This document shows positions 23,010 through 35,454 of a DNA stretch of 37,252 bases, in pieces. The translations under genes and the position numbers were made by a program. The notes below the pieces were generated by a model. The model had not been told where the DNA came from. It saw nothing but the letters and a program-made list of their open reading frames with translations, and did no database searches. The number at the start of each line of letters is the position of its first letter. Within the stretch, counting starts at the first letter, position 1. The DNA is from Physocladia obscura (Eukaryota > Chytridiomycota > Chytridiomycetes > Chytridiales > Chytriomycetaceae): NCBI GenBank assembly GCA_027596945.1, contig JADGJH010000051.1, positions 1 to 37,252 of the forward strand. The letters are read 5' to 3'.

Positions 23010-23283
23010 TGCTAAGAGTGGGAGAGAGAAAGAACGTGTTATTTTTGATTTTCTTTTTCGCTGACGGATATAACTATGAATACTATATTATTGGAATTTA
23101 TCATTTTAATCCAGACAAAACAATATTTTTCAAGAAAGCTATTAACTAAACTTGTTGGGCAATAAATATGGAAAGAATGGGCACTGTTAGTCTGCCAAGA
23201 CTCTTCAAGTTTATGTTCTTGGCTCCTTTGTCATCAAAAAAAAAATAAAAAAACACAAAAAAAAACGACTGGACACTGAAAGA

Positions 23284-23778
23284 ATGAACACATTACCACC
23301 ACCAAATATGTCACCGCCACCACCATGTCCACCTGGATATACCGTACAGTGGTCGCATCAGTATTCTCGGTACTTTTTTATCAACCTTGCGACGGGACAA
23401 AGTCAGTGGGAACAGCCACCATTATCAAGCTTGCCACCAAGCTACCAAACGGCAGTGTATCAGCAACAGCCAGCGCAGGTAGTACAACAATCTTCTGTAT
23501 TAAGTACAGTTTCACCTGGGATGGCACTTGCCGGCGGAGCATTAGCTGGAGGTGTGGGAGTTTTGGCGTTGGAGGAGCTTTTGGGAGGGGGTCGCCGGCA
23601 TCACCATTTAGGAATAGGTGGGCCTGATTTTGGATTTGGCGGTCATCATCATCATGGAGGCTTAGGCTTTGGGGGCCCGGGTTTTGGAGGTCCAGGGGGG
23701 CCCGGATTTGGAGGTGGACCAGGAGGCGGACCAGAGGGTTTTGGGGGCGGTCCGGGAGGATTCGGTAGCAGACCGTAA
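23284..23778 (+). CDS. WW-domain protein 2, Gly/His-rich, intronless
   Basis: 164 aa, single exon. WW-like domain at residues 14-44: CPPGYTVQWSHQYSRYFF, then GQSQWEQP; the first signature Trp is Tyr, with Trp three residues on. Residues 76-100 give SPGMALAGGALAGGVGVLAL plus EELL, the glycine-zipper-like segment shared with its two neighbours. The C-terminus is HHHHGGLGFGG-type repeats ending GSRP. Clusters of three or four His could bind metal, but that is conjecture. It lacks the YPQQ repeats, introns and charged tail of WW protein 1. Confidence 0.82.
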   Translation: MNTLPPPNMSPPPPCPPGYTVQWSHQYSRYFFINLATGQSQWEQPPLSSLPPSYQTAVYQQQPAQVVQQSSVLSTVSPGMALAGGALAGGVGVLALEELLGGGRRHHHLGIGGPDFGFGGHHHHGGLGFGGPGFGGPGGPGFGGGPGGGPEGFGGGPGGFGSRP

Positions 23779-23987
23779 ATCGCCCTCGCCGTTGCTCTTA
23801 TTCCTGCAATATAATTGCGCGTTTGTTGAAAGAAGCCGAATCATCAGACACCAACGTGATAATAAAGAAATTCAACTATTTATTTGATCAACCAGATTTT
23901 CTTGCACCAGACAACAATTTTCTCAAGACCAAATAATGAGGCAAACAATGAAAATGAATTGATTGGGGCGCATAAAAAAAAGCATAA

Positions 23988-24425
23988 ATGAATCAAGTTA
24001 GACTACCGCCGCCACCGTTCTGCCCGCCGGGCTATAGCACACAGTGGTCAAATCAGTATAGCAGATATTTTTACGTTAATTTGAGTTCGGGCCAAAGCCA
24101 GTGGGATCCACCTAATGCGATGGCTCAACCTGTATTACCGCCCAGTTATACGTCTCAGCCGGTGTATATTCAGCAGCAGCAACAGGGATATGCTGGACAG
24201 TGGTCTGACATAGTAGGAGGAGTATCTCCTGGAGCTGTACTCGCCGGAGGGGCATTGGTTGGGGGTGTTACCGTGTTGGCTTTGGAGGAAACCCACCGGT
24301 ACCATCATAACCGCCACTTATTTCCTATAGTTGGTCCACCAATGGGTCCATCAGGTCCAGGGCTGTTCCGTTTTCGCCATGAGCATTATGGGCATCACGG
24401 CCACCATCACCATACCCACTACTGA
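23988..24425 (+). CDS. WW-domain protein 3, His-rich C-terminus, intronless
   Basis: 145 aa, single exon, 209 bp after WW gene 2. WW-like domain at residues 8-42: CPPGYSTQWSNQYSRYFYVN, then GQSQWDPP, again with Tyr in place of the first Trp. The shared segment is SPGAVLAGGALVGGVTVLAL plus EETH. The tail is short and rich in His (HEHYGHHGHHHHTHY). It is closest to WW protein 2 in domain sequence and gene structure, which suggests a recent tandem duplication; both differ from the four-exon WW gene 1. Confidence 0.82.
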   Translation: MNQVRLPPPPFCPPGYSTQWSNQYSRYFYVNLSSGQSQWDPPNAMAQPVLPPSYTSQPVYIQQQQQGYAGQWSDIVGGVSPGAVLAGGALVGGVTVLALEETHRYHHNRHLFPIVGPPMGPSGPGLFRFRHEHYGHHGHHHHTHY

Positions 24426-24638
24426 TGATTTGGTGGTCTTATTAACCACATAATTAAATTCAATTGCGTATACGTAATATTTTCTTAATGAAAAAGACTG
24501 TGCTTTGCTTTTTATGGTAGCAATTACATCTAGAGTTAATCTGTTGGAGCTTGGATGATCACAGAATTCGTTTATGCAACTGATGGGATGCTAATAGAGG
24601 GTGTTTATTTCGCGGACTGCCATTACTGGGCAAAGTAA

Positions 24639-26614
<1,976 letters not shown>

Positions 26615-26621
26615 GTGAGTC

Positions 26622-26962
26622 AAAGTTTAGAGGGTGGTTTGTGCCAGCTGTTGTAGCTGCTGCAGTTGGGTTTGTTGCTGCTGCTGGTGCTGCTGCTGCT
26701 GGAGGACTTGCAGGCGCATGCGGTCTTTCAGATGGGAAATGTGCTCACTGATTGCAGCAAGCACGTATTCCCAGCTAATCCCTGAGACGATGTTGAGGGC
26801 ATTGGTCCAAGTGCTGAGGTTGTCAGCAAGGGACAGCAACTGAGTGAGGCCAGTGAGTGGCTGGTCTTGGCAGTGCTCCTATACAGCTCCGTGTCCTTGC
26901 AGATTGAGCACAGGAGATAAGCGGCGAAAACCATTGGAGGAATTACCACACTAGATGTGGGT
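26622..26962 (-). mobile_element. Retrotransposon 5' internal fragment (Gag-like) inserted in the kinase gene
   Basis: On the - strand, just inside the LTR, a frame starts MVIPPMVFAAYLLCS (26949) and runs on in another frame as SLADNLSTWTNALNIVSG, WEYVLAAISEHISHLKDRM and a Gln-rich end that stops at 26627. The order LTR, short leader, then a helical Gln-rich protein fits a Gag start. One frameshift near 26,850 and the missing remainder show it is only a fragment. Copia or Gypsy cannot be decided from Gag alone. Confidence 0.6.
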
Positions 26963-27240
26963 TGTTAAAGGGAAAAAGATAAGCAAAATTTTAATCTTGA
27001 TAAGTCTCCTTGCCTTGTTGAACTGGTTTTAATAAATCAAAACCTTGCTTTACCAAACGCAAATCAGCCAGCAACAAACAGTTCTGGATTTAAAGGAACC
27101 AACTCAAGGATGGAAGGATGGAGCACAATATTCTCAACTGATGAGCTTTGAAGAAAGCAGTTAAATTGTCTATTATTTATTACACATGCTCTTTATTATA
27201 TATATCATAGCAGAGCTTCACGCAATTGTATCCTGTCATG
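26963..27240 (-). mobile_element. LTR-like sequence, copy B
   Basis: On the + strand the edge reads TGTTAAAGGG; on the - strand it therefore ends ...TTTAACA, a usual LTR terminus, directly followed by the Gag leader. 26959-27047 matches copy A at 8371-8458. A TATA-like run (TATATATA, about 27197-27204) and AATAAA-type words on the - strand suit an LTR promoter and polyadenylation region. The outer boundary is uncertain; 27240 is a guess. Confidence 0.5.
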
Positions 27241-28473
27241 TGTTGCAAATGAATAGATGACAGTTGAGACAGAATTTAATCAAGGCAGCCTATCATAGTC
27301 AACTACTCAAATGAAAAGCCAACTTCAAAATAAATTCAACTACATGAAATCCTTGACAGAATAGCCAAGCAAGCAGGAGTTATTTGATGAAGTTGCAGGA
27401 ATTCCAATTAAAATCAAAGCACATTTTGAAATTCAGGTGTGTAATGGATAAAATTAATGACTGTAGGAAAAGCATAGTGTCGAATGCTATCTTATTCAGA
27501 CTATTTACATCTGGAAATTGATGCAAGACTGTTTGGGTATAATGAAATTGGAGCTTCAGATTTTGCAAGTACAAACAATAACAACAATGATAATGGCAAT
27601 AGCAATGTAAGTATTGAAAACAAAGCTGGTAGAGACACTGCCATTTCAGGCTGCTACATTCAAGCACTATGGTTGAGGTTTTGAGAGCAGAAAGAAATCT
27701 ATTGTGACTGTTGGAGCTGGTTTGTAAGTGTTGTTTGAGTTGTTGAAGAAGCCTTAAGTAGTTGGTTGGTCTGTGGAAGTGAGAGTGTCAGTTTTTGAAT
27801 TGAAATTAGAAGCTGCAGTGAGAATGAATAAAAATGAAAATCAGTAGTGTGCTTGACCATGAGGGAAAATGTGTGGGCGCGTCGCGTCATGGGGGTGGGT
27901 TGGAAAATTCTGAGTTGTTCCTTGGCAATTTTCCAAATCCTTTGCGGAAAGAGAACATGCGTTTCGTCATGAGGTACTTTCCGTTGACCAATTCATTTAA
28001 TCTCACGTTTGCTTTGTCCAACAAGTTCTTGCTCAATTACGAAGGTAATTACTTTTATCAGTCGTTTATTGATTACAGATCAATGAGACACTTTACAATT
28101 TTTAGTCAAATAAATATGGTTACTGTAGGCAATTAAAATTTATAGCCTGTTTTCTTTTATGATGTCTCACGGAATCCAACCTTGTCTTTATCAGTTGTAT
28201 CAGCTTTACACAGTCATTATTGAGTCATAAATATTGACAAAAATCTTAACATAATGGATGTAAAGCCACATAACTGATTTATTGTAAATTAATTTCAAAT
28301 CAATCCAATCTTTATCTTCTTTTAAACACATTTGTTTCAATCTATATGTACCTCATGCAGTACTGCAAAAAAAATGAGTTTCATAAAAAAAAAAAAGAAA
28401 GGAAAACAATAACAAAAGAAAAGGCGTGGCAGGGAATAATAATAAACATAACAAAAACAAAAAAAAACAAGAC
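27241..28473. other. Intergenic with one unexplained + frame
   Basis: At 27834-28136 a 100-codon + frame starts MKISSVLDHEGKCV and contains FPNPLRKENMRFVMRYFP and SFNLTFALSNKFLLN, with normal composition in its first two thirds. The pattern is faintly like an F-box start (LP..L, then hydrophobic spacing), but this is weak. It may be an exon or remnant of an F-box-type gene. A second frame at 27484-27684 has an Asn tract and is unrecognised. The rest is A/T-rich with no visible gene. Confidence 0.3.
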
Positions 28474-30321
28474 TTAAATCGTCGTCAATCTCTTTTTCGC
28501 ACGCTCTTTAGCTTTAGCTTCAGCATCCTTCGCCGCTTTGATTCGTATACTCCTCATCAAAGTCAAGTGCTTCAACGTATCAACATGCCCTCGATCTTTC
28601 GCAATATCAAACGCCATCCCATCGCCAGCCTCAAAATCAATCCCTGCAGAAATCAAACTTGCTACAATCTTTGTGTGCCCCAAACAAGTCGCTGCAATCA
28701 GCACACTCAAACCAGCAGAACCCGTCAAATTCGGTTGCAACACCGATATCACTGCATCCATCACAGTTTCGTGCCCTAGCCACACCGCTAGCAGTAATAT
28801 CTCGTCCTTTATTCGATGGAACGGTGAGTCGCGGTCGTTGGGTTTGGCACTCATGATAAATGAATGACAGTCAATTCCTTTTTCGTACACAGTCGTTTCG
28901 AACGCTGTGAATCTCGCGCCAGCGTTTCCGGCTACGCCTGCTATCATAGCTTCAACCATTGCTGCCGCGTGAGGTATTACGCAGTCGCCGTCAACTTCAA
29001 CAATCGGGCATTCTTTGCGTTTCCGCATCCGTATCGATTCGTCTATGATTTCATCCGCCGTCATGATAGTTGTCGTTGTACTTGTTATTGATATTGTCGT
29101 TTCAGTTTCGTCAATCATACTCAGATTGTTTTGTGTTTGAGTTTGATGGTCAAACATGTACCGCGCTGCGCGATCCAAAAGCACTTCACCGCCATACTCT
29201 TTAACAACCGCAAACCAAATTTTCGATTCCGAAAACTCTTTCACTGTCTTGACCCATCCGTTCTTGACTGCTTCGAGGACGGCAGGCCCGATTGCAGTTT
29301 TAACCGCGTTTCTCCATGCATATGTCCCGGACTCTTCAGTCAGTAAGTATCGAATACAGCGTGAATGGCCTTGTCGCGCAAGAATCATATACACGCTCGT
29401 AAACACCCGCTGCAATTCTACCGACAACTCCTTTTCTGGCAACGGCACCACTGCAACCACTGTAGCAGGAGCCGTCAACGCTCTCGTTGGTGCTGTAACT
29501 GTACTACGCCTTTGTCTTTCTCCGTTACTCCCGCCACCGGTATTTGCCTTTAACACCTCTCCAACAACAAACCGAAATAACGCCTCATCGCCCGCAACAG
29601 CCGCAAGCATCAGACTTTCAAATCCGTGTGCAGAAACCTGGGCCCCAGCAAGTACTAGCTTTTCCGCAACAACTACAGCCATCGCGTCCCCACCCCCATC
29701 ATCGTCATCGTCACCGATTATTGCCGCATCCGTTATTCGGTTCCCACACAACACCCTCAACGCCTTCGATTCATCCGCATTCGCATCAGCCCCTCTTGCC
29801 AACAACGCATCAACCATTCCAATATACCCACGCGACACTGCAATCTCTAAATACACGCTCTTTCCGCCCACATTCAAAAACTCCTGTAACGTCCCGCCAC
29901 TTCCAACAACAATTCCAGCAACAAGCAAAACGCTTTCAACACTACCAACTTCCACACACTTTGCAAAAACTTTTGCGATCGTCAAACGTGGTAAGTCCAG
30001 AAAATTTAACAACCGTAAAAGAAGCTCAATTTCGTCCGCGAGAATCGTATCCTCAACTACAGTGGCGAGTTTATTGCGCGGAATTTTTTCTAGCAGCGCG
30101 GCGAACAGGGACTCACGGTCTTCGGTTTCTGGTGAAGCGAGTGTGTTGAGGAGTGCCGTCATTGAGCCAAGTGTATATAGGATGTATGATGCCATGAAAT
30201 CTAACGTCGTGCAAAGAGTTGACAGACGTGTGCATGTCGCTGTGAGCGCGCTGAATGAGGTCGGCGATGACAGATAAAATACTATTGAATAGAGGATGGC
30301 ATCTGGTAGTGACAGCTGCAT
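28474..30321 (-). CDS. F-box-like and ankyrin-repeat protein (or C-terminal half of a larger gene)
   Basis: 615 aa as a stand-alone, intronless gene. The start MQLSLPDAILYSIVFYL, then SFSALTATCTRLSTLC, fits an F-box-like motif. Degenerate ankyrin repeats follow at about 150-260 (YLEIAVSRGYIGMVDALLAR, LVLAGAQVSAHGFESLMLAA) and about 490-600 (ILLLAVWLGHETVMDAV, LSVLIAATCLGHTKIVASLI, GMAFDIAKDRGHVDTLKHL). F-box proteins recruit substrates to SCF ubiquitin ligases, and ankyrin repeats would serve as the substrate arm; this is inference. The upstream coding region ends only 44 bp before this ATG, and a phase-0 intron (30374-30316, donor gtattt, acceptor atgcag, 59 bp) would fuse the two. I slightly favour the fused model. 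A 373-codon frame on the opposite strand is a shadow of this gene. Confidence 0.8.
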   Translation of the reverse strand: MQLSLPDAILYSIVFYLSSPTSFSALTATCTRLSTLCTTLDFMASYILYTLGSMTALLNTLASPETEDRESLFAALLEKIPRNKLATVVEDTILADEIELLLRLLNFLDLPRLTIAKVFAKCVEVGSVESVLLVAGIVVGSGGTLQEFLNVGGKSVYLEIAVSRGYIGMVDALLARGADANADESKALRVLCGNRITDAAIIGDDDDDGGGDAMAVVVAEKLVLAGAQVSAHGFESLMLAAVAGDEALFRFVVGEVLKANTGGGSNGERQRRSTVTAPTRALTAPATVVAVVPLPEKELSVELQRVFTSVYMILARQGHSRCIRYLLTEESGTYAWRNAVKTAIGPAVLEAVKNGWVKTVKEFSESKIWFAVVKEYGGEVLLDRAARYMFDHQTQTQNNLSMIDETETTISITSTTTTIMTADEIIDESIRMRKRKECPIVEVDGDCVIPHAAAMVEAMIAGVAGNAGARFTAFETTVYEKGIDCHSFIMSAKPNDRDSPFHRIKDEILLLAVWLGHETVMDAVISVLQPNLTGSAGLSVLIAATCLGHTKIVASLISAGIDFEAGDGMAFDIAKDRGHVDTLKHLTLMRSIRIKAAKDAEAKAKERAKKRLTTI

Positions 30322-30365
30322 ATATTATTTTCATTTTAAGTTAAATTAAAATAAAACAGATTTCT

Positions 30366-33300
30366 TTAAAATACCAAAGTTGGAGCAGTTCGCAACTTTG
30401 CCATGACAGGACGTCGAGGAAGTGTAAAAATGAGCTGTGGCGGTTGAAAGACCGAAATCGGTCTCAAAACGGGAATTACAGCTCCTTTACTGCCCAACGG
30501 AGCTGCTGAAGATTCCGCCGTCGAAGTCATCGAATCAGGCGTCGTAGATGCAACGCGCATAAGATCTGGCGTTCGTGATGAGTTATAAGAGCGTGTGGAA
30601 AGCCCGGTCGAAGGCTTTGATTGCAACGCCGTACTGCCACCTACAACAGCTGGCAGTGCATATTCCTCCTTACTTGAAGTTAACGGCATCAGCATGTCTG
30701 TTTCTTCTTCGTCGTCATTTCGGGGGTTTGGTTGTAAATCTTGTAAAAAGGGTCGAGCAATGCCTTCAGATTCCTCGCTGAGTCGCTGGGCAGTTACTGA
30801 AGACGACTCTTTATTTAAAAGCAGCGGAGGCAGCGACACGTCTGACTCTTCGCTAAATCTTTCAATATATGGTATTTCTATTTTCGATTCCTCTAAAATT
30901 GGGGATGCTTCGAGTTTTGAAGGAGATTCTGTAGAACGAATAGGATATTGATTAACTCTAATTTGGATCGGTTCTGGTTCTAATTTTGTAACAATTGTTG
31001 GTATTTTTGATTCGTTTTCAGGAACTATTGAAAATTGTTCAGCAGAAATAATTGACGACGAATGGGCATATTTTGGAGCAAATGTCGATGTCGGAAAATT
31101 CATAGCACCGAAGACAGTTACTGACGAAATAAGCGATGGCTCATTGCTGGCCACTTGATTATTATGGTTTGTTTTTACAGGTGAATTTGAAATGGATTTA
31201 GTATCAGTGTCTAGCACTGACACTGTCAGTGATGCTGGTATCAGCAACGGTAATGCGACTGGTACAACCGAATGATCAACACTCTCAACAGCAAACTCAT
31301 TGCGGATGGCGGCACCATGTTGGGACAAAACAGAAACTGCAGCTGTACTTGATTTCCGGCCATACTGTGATAGGGTTTCTTTTTCCTTCTCATCTTCTTC
31401 CCCTGATGTTATTACAGTCGCCGGTAATGCAATACTACCAGCCACAGAGTCCTACACATTATTTTTTAATGCAAGTTCAAATAAAAAACAAAGAACTCCA
31501 AAAACATACCCGCAATGCCCGAAACCATTTCCCATATAAAGTACCGTTACATGCTGCATCAACAACAGCAACAACATCGCCTGATAGCGGTTCAGGAAGC
31601 CCTGAGCAATTTTTTGCAAGATGCAATATAACACGATTTCTCCACCGCGCATCGACACCGTGATCAAGCAAAACTTTCATACAACGCACGTTGCCAGCAA
31701 GAACGGCGCGGGCGAGGGCGAGACCCAGGCAGTCTTTGCGACTGAGTTTGTCGATTTTGAGACGTGTTGGGAAACAAAAACCAACCTGTTTTTTCGTTAC
31801 TGTTTGTTTCTCCCATCAAAAAAATCCGTTTTCTCTCTTTTTTTTCCCCGATTTTCTTTCTCACAACCTTCGCTCTCCACTGATTTATTATCTATTTTCT
31901 TGTAGACAAACTCGCTGGATTTAAATTTTACTTTTTACTGCTCATTTTCTTTACTTCGCTTTTTAAAATAACAAAAAACTGGATTTACTCACTGACTGAT
32001 TCCAAATGGGAGCCTCGACGGGCAAATTCTTGACGATACAAACATGGGGATCATTTGAATAAACGCTATTCAGATTCTTGACGAGCAGAAATTGGATAGT
32101 AAGAGCTGATTCGGGAAAAGAATTTGTAGCAGCAAGAAACACAACATGATCCAGCGCGATTGCTTGAGAGAGAAGTCCAAAGGGACCACGGGCAAGTAGA
32201 AGGCGGGTAAGGGCGAGGTTTGCGCAACGAATGGCGGATTGGATGAGGGGGATAAGAAAATTACTATCCAGTGGGGAGTGTTGCTGCTGTTTTTGTAGTT
32301 GCTGCTGCTCACGATGTTGAGGTAGTCGCACAGAAAGCGAAATGGCGAGAGACGGACGACGGGATGAAGTGGAGAGGGATAGAGAAGGGCGGGGAAGCGA
32401 AGGGGAAGGAGAATTTGACGGAATTGGGGGGGGGCTTGTGGAAGTTGTTGGCTGAGCAACAACAGATAATAGTAAACGCAAAACTTCGGGTGGATGATTT
32501 GCGAAAACTGCAGTCTCGATGGCAGCACGCAATAGAGGCGGGTCAACAGCAAATAGTAATGGGGCAAGCAGTATTGTTGCTGTTGCTGGTGTTGCTTGGG
32601 CTGATGAAATTGTCGAAGCAACTAACGCCACCAGCCGTACTAGTGCCACCGGGCCCGCCACACCAGCGCCCACAGCGGCACGGTCACTTTCAGACGCACG
32701 TGAAAGAAGCATTGCTAGCAGTGCTTCTTCAGTAAGACTTGTTTTGCGATGTTGACCAAGGGGCTGATGGTGAGTTTGGCTAAGAGGTTGGGAAAGTGAA
32801 CTCTGTCCGTCTGTGTGAACTAAGAGTAAAATATCACGAGCAATAGGCGGAACTGAAACGAGTAATGGAGAGAGTAATGGAGAGCCCGCTATATTTGCAG
32901 TTGTTGCAATCGCTGTTGGTGTTTGCAACAAGGGTAATGGACTCGACTTTGATGTTCTGGGTTGATGGTTGATGGAGAGAGTTGGTGATGGAAGTGATGG
33001 ATGAATGGGAATAGCGGGCTGACTGAGACTGCGGCCGGCGCGTTTGATTGATGCATTAACAGAGCGTTGTTGTTGCTGTTGCTGGTCGTTAGACGCACGC
33101 CGTCGCTTCTCCTTGTCTTTTTCGTTCTCCTTCTCTTTATCTTTATCTTTGGCTTTGCTTTTGCTCTTGGCCATTCTTGTGCTCAGGGTGCTCGATACGC
33201 TGAGTTTGTGGCGGATACTGGTACGGGCAGTTGTAGAGCTGGCGGTGACTGCTCCGGATGGCGCCGACGCCAGCACTGATCCGGATCCGGATTCTGATCG

Positions 33301-33390
33301 TGATCCGAAGCCGACTCCGGTTTCCGTCCCCGTCCCTTTTCCCCGCGCCGCTGTCGCTGTTGCTGAAGAAGATTTGAGCGACAACGACAT
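30366..33390 (-). CDS. Ankyrin-type protein with long low-complexity regions (or N-terminal half of a fused gene)
   Basis: Exons 33390-31993, 31785-31510 and 31451-30366 join in phase 0 (introns 207 and 58 bp), giving about 919 aa if it ends at the TAA at 30366. The first 230 residues are Ser/Gly/Lys-rich and disordered, with a basic KDKEKENEKDKEK stretch. Residues about 240-560 carry degenerate ankyrin-like helices (ANLALTRLLLARGPFG, LDHVVFLAATNSFPESAL, LGLALARAVLAGNVRCMKVLLDHGVDARW). The last 360 residues are Ser/Pro/Glu-rich. If the 59-bp intron described for the next entry is real, the whole protein would be about 1,530 aa: ankyrin region, linker, F-box-like motif, ankyrin region. The 207-bp intron is longer than usual here and might hide another small exon. 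Confidence 0.68.
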
Positions 33391-33654
33391 TTGAAAACAA
33401 ATTAATTGAATGAATTGAAATCTCCATTCGGCAAATCACAAAGGAAACAAATGAAAAGTCGAAAAACACAATAGCGTTAACAAAAACAGACCAAAATAAC
33501 TGACGATCAATCAAATACACCCAACACCCACAAATTCTTGCTGGCAGAATCCATATATACGTACAAAAGGTCAGAAATTCAAATTACTATCTAATATGCC
33601 ACCTCTCAGAATTTTCTATAAAATGTTTTTCACTATTTTGTAACCAGTCCTTTC

Positions 33655-33930
33655 GACCAGTAATCTGTTGGGTCTGACAAAGTTCAACAAAATTTCATCA
33701 CAAATTGGGAAAGCTAACTTTTTTTGCCAATTTTCCTTGATTCAATGCCAGAAATTCTCAAGTGGGCTCAAATTTGGACTTTGTGGTGGCCAGTTGAGTG
33801 TAATGATTGCTTTTCGAGTCAAAAAATTAATTGCTAATTTGGATTTGTCGTAAAATGCATTACCCGGCAGAAACTGCAGATCAGCCCCTGCTAGCGGAAT
33901 TTTTGCTGGACAGATAGTATTCAGTCAAGC
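33655..33930 (-). pseudogene. Tc1/mariner-type transposase C-terminus, decayed (copy 1)
   Basis: The - strand encodes LNWPPQSPNLSPLENFWH, the hallmark WPxQSPDLNPIENLW block with the last catalytic acid of Tc1/mariner transposases, followed at once by TGA. About 25 codons earlier the usual QQDNAP block reads LPGNAF, with Gly in place of the catalytic Asp. No complete start or inverted repeats are seen. The element is inactive. Confidence 0.85.
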
Positions 33931-34619
33931 ATAACATACTGTCATGACTCATATCTTTGTCAGAAACTCTAAGAATGGCAAATGTAAAATGCCTTGAAAG
34001 CAGCCACTTGGTTATCGAAAAACTGATATTGCAGCTGATTCCAACATCGTTGTTAGTTTATCGTCTGGCTAAGTCTTGCAGTATTGTTAATACAAATTAC
34101 TCTGTACAACTCATATCCAGCCTAAATATTTCTTTTGTATCATCACTAACTCTTTTAATCAAAAAAGCCACTGTGAAAAGAAAATTTGGTGCATCTAAAG
34201 AAGATGGGGAGTGAAAAGTTAAATTTCTTTTAACATTTTGTTTTGCTTTGCTTTGATGTTTTTGTTTCACATAATTTTTTTGTATCCAAAAAATTTTGGT
34301 CATTTGTTTTAAAGTATGGCACTGAATTGGAAAAATTAAATATTGCTGCAACTATTTCAAATGCAAGTTGTGCAACAAAAAAATTGTTGCAAAAAAAAAT
34401 TGTCGCAAATGTTACAACATGTGGTCAAGCACACACATGCAGATGAGGGACACTGTTTGTATGGCTATTTCATTCAAGGAATCAAAGTTCCAATATATTG
34501 CAAAACAGAGACAATATACATTGATGGATCACACATCAAAACTAAATAACAAATTTTTACCATATAAATTCAACAGCCTACCTAGAAGAATGCAGCAAAC
34601 AGTTTGCAAAGACTTTTGC

Positions 34620-35160
34620 AATGTTGATCTCAAGCGTAACAGTTTTGTGCATTTTGCACAATGCTGGCTACACACACAAGGTACTTGAAAGGTGAGCAAT
34701 GCAAATTAAAATAGATGATGTGACCTGCTATGCAATCAAGTTGAATTCACTTGATTGGTACAAATTTAATCTTCTATTTTTGGATGAAGTATTGTTTACA
34801 ATCTGGGAATGCTAAGAAATTGAGGATATTCTCTATATGGTGAGAAGTTGGTATTTTGTCGCAAATTTATTCAAAAGCCAAGAGTTTTATATCTTACATT
34901 CTTGGATGTTGATGGAGTTATTGATTATTTTGAAACAGAAGGGACATTCAATTGTGATTTATTTCTGCAATGCTGCATAAGAATTGCCAAAAACAACAGC
35001 AAGGTATACAAATACCCTGGAAAGTGCTCAGTTTGGATATTGGATGCAGCAAAAATTTATGCTGATCCATTCCTTGTCCATACTCTTTGATCTTTTGGAA
35101 TTCTTATAATTTTTCTTCCAGCATACTGCTTATTTTACTGCAATATCTTGAAGAATATTT
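34620..35160 (+). pseudogene. IS630/Tc1-type DDE transposase, decayed (copy 2)
   Basis: The + strand encodes GYTHKVLER, a stop, then LNSLDWYKFNLLFLDEV (first catalytic Asp in FLDE), and after a frame change VDYF-like GVIDYFETEGTFN, then YPGKCSVWILDAAKIYADP (second Asp) and, past a TGA, FGILIIFLPAYC, where active copies continue with NPIE. Order and spacing fit one DDE domain. At least one stop, one frame change and loss of the final block show it is dead. It differs in sequence from copy 1 and lies on the opposite strand, so these are two families. Upstream frames (34243-34620) may be its N-terminus but are not recognisable. Confidence 0.85.
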
Positions 35161-35454
35161 TGAAAGATGCACATATTGTTATTAATGCTCTGAAGTTGTG
35201 CTGATGTAATCAAAAGAATGGAGTCAAAAAGATGAGTTATGTGCTCTGGAGAATCACCGTCAATTGAACTTTGATGATTTGGGCGAGGTTGAGCTGCAAT
35301 AAGTGATGCCCAAATTCTACAGTTTGCACCATTAATCTAATGCACATTCACACATAACATTTTTTCAATTTTTACTTTGTAGAAACTGCTCATCAGGTTA
35401 GAAAAGTCATTTACGAAACACAGGGATTTTTTTTTTTAATTTTGTCAATATTGA

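Noticed and set aside
29156..30277. 373-codon + strand open frame
   Set aside because: It is antisense to the F-box/ankyrin gene, whose frame has clear repeats; the + product is low-complexity Thr/Ser/Pro.
33143..33520. Minus-strand 125-codon frame overlapping the ankyrin gene start
   Set aside because: It overlaps exon 1 in another frame and has repetitive Arg/Ile codons typical of a shadow frame.
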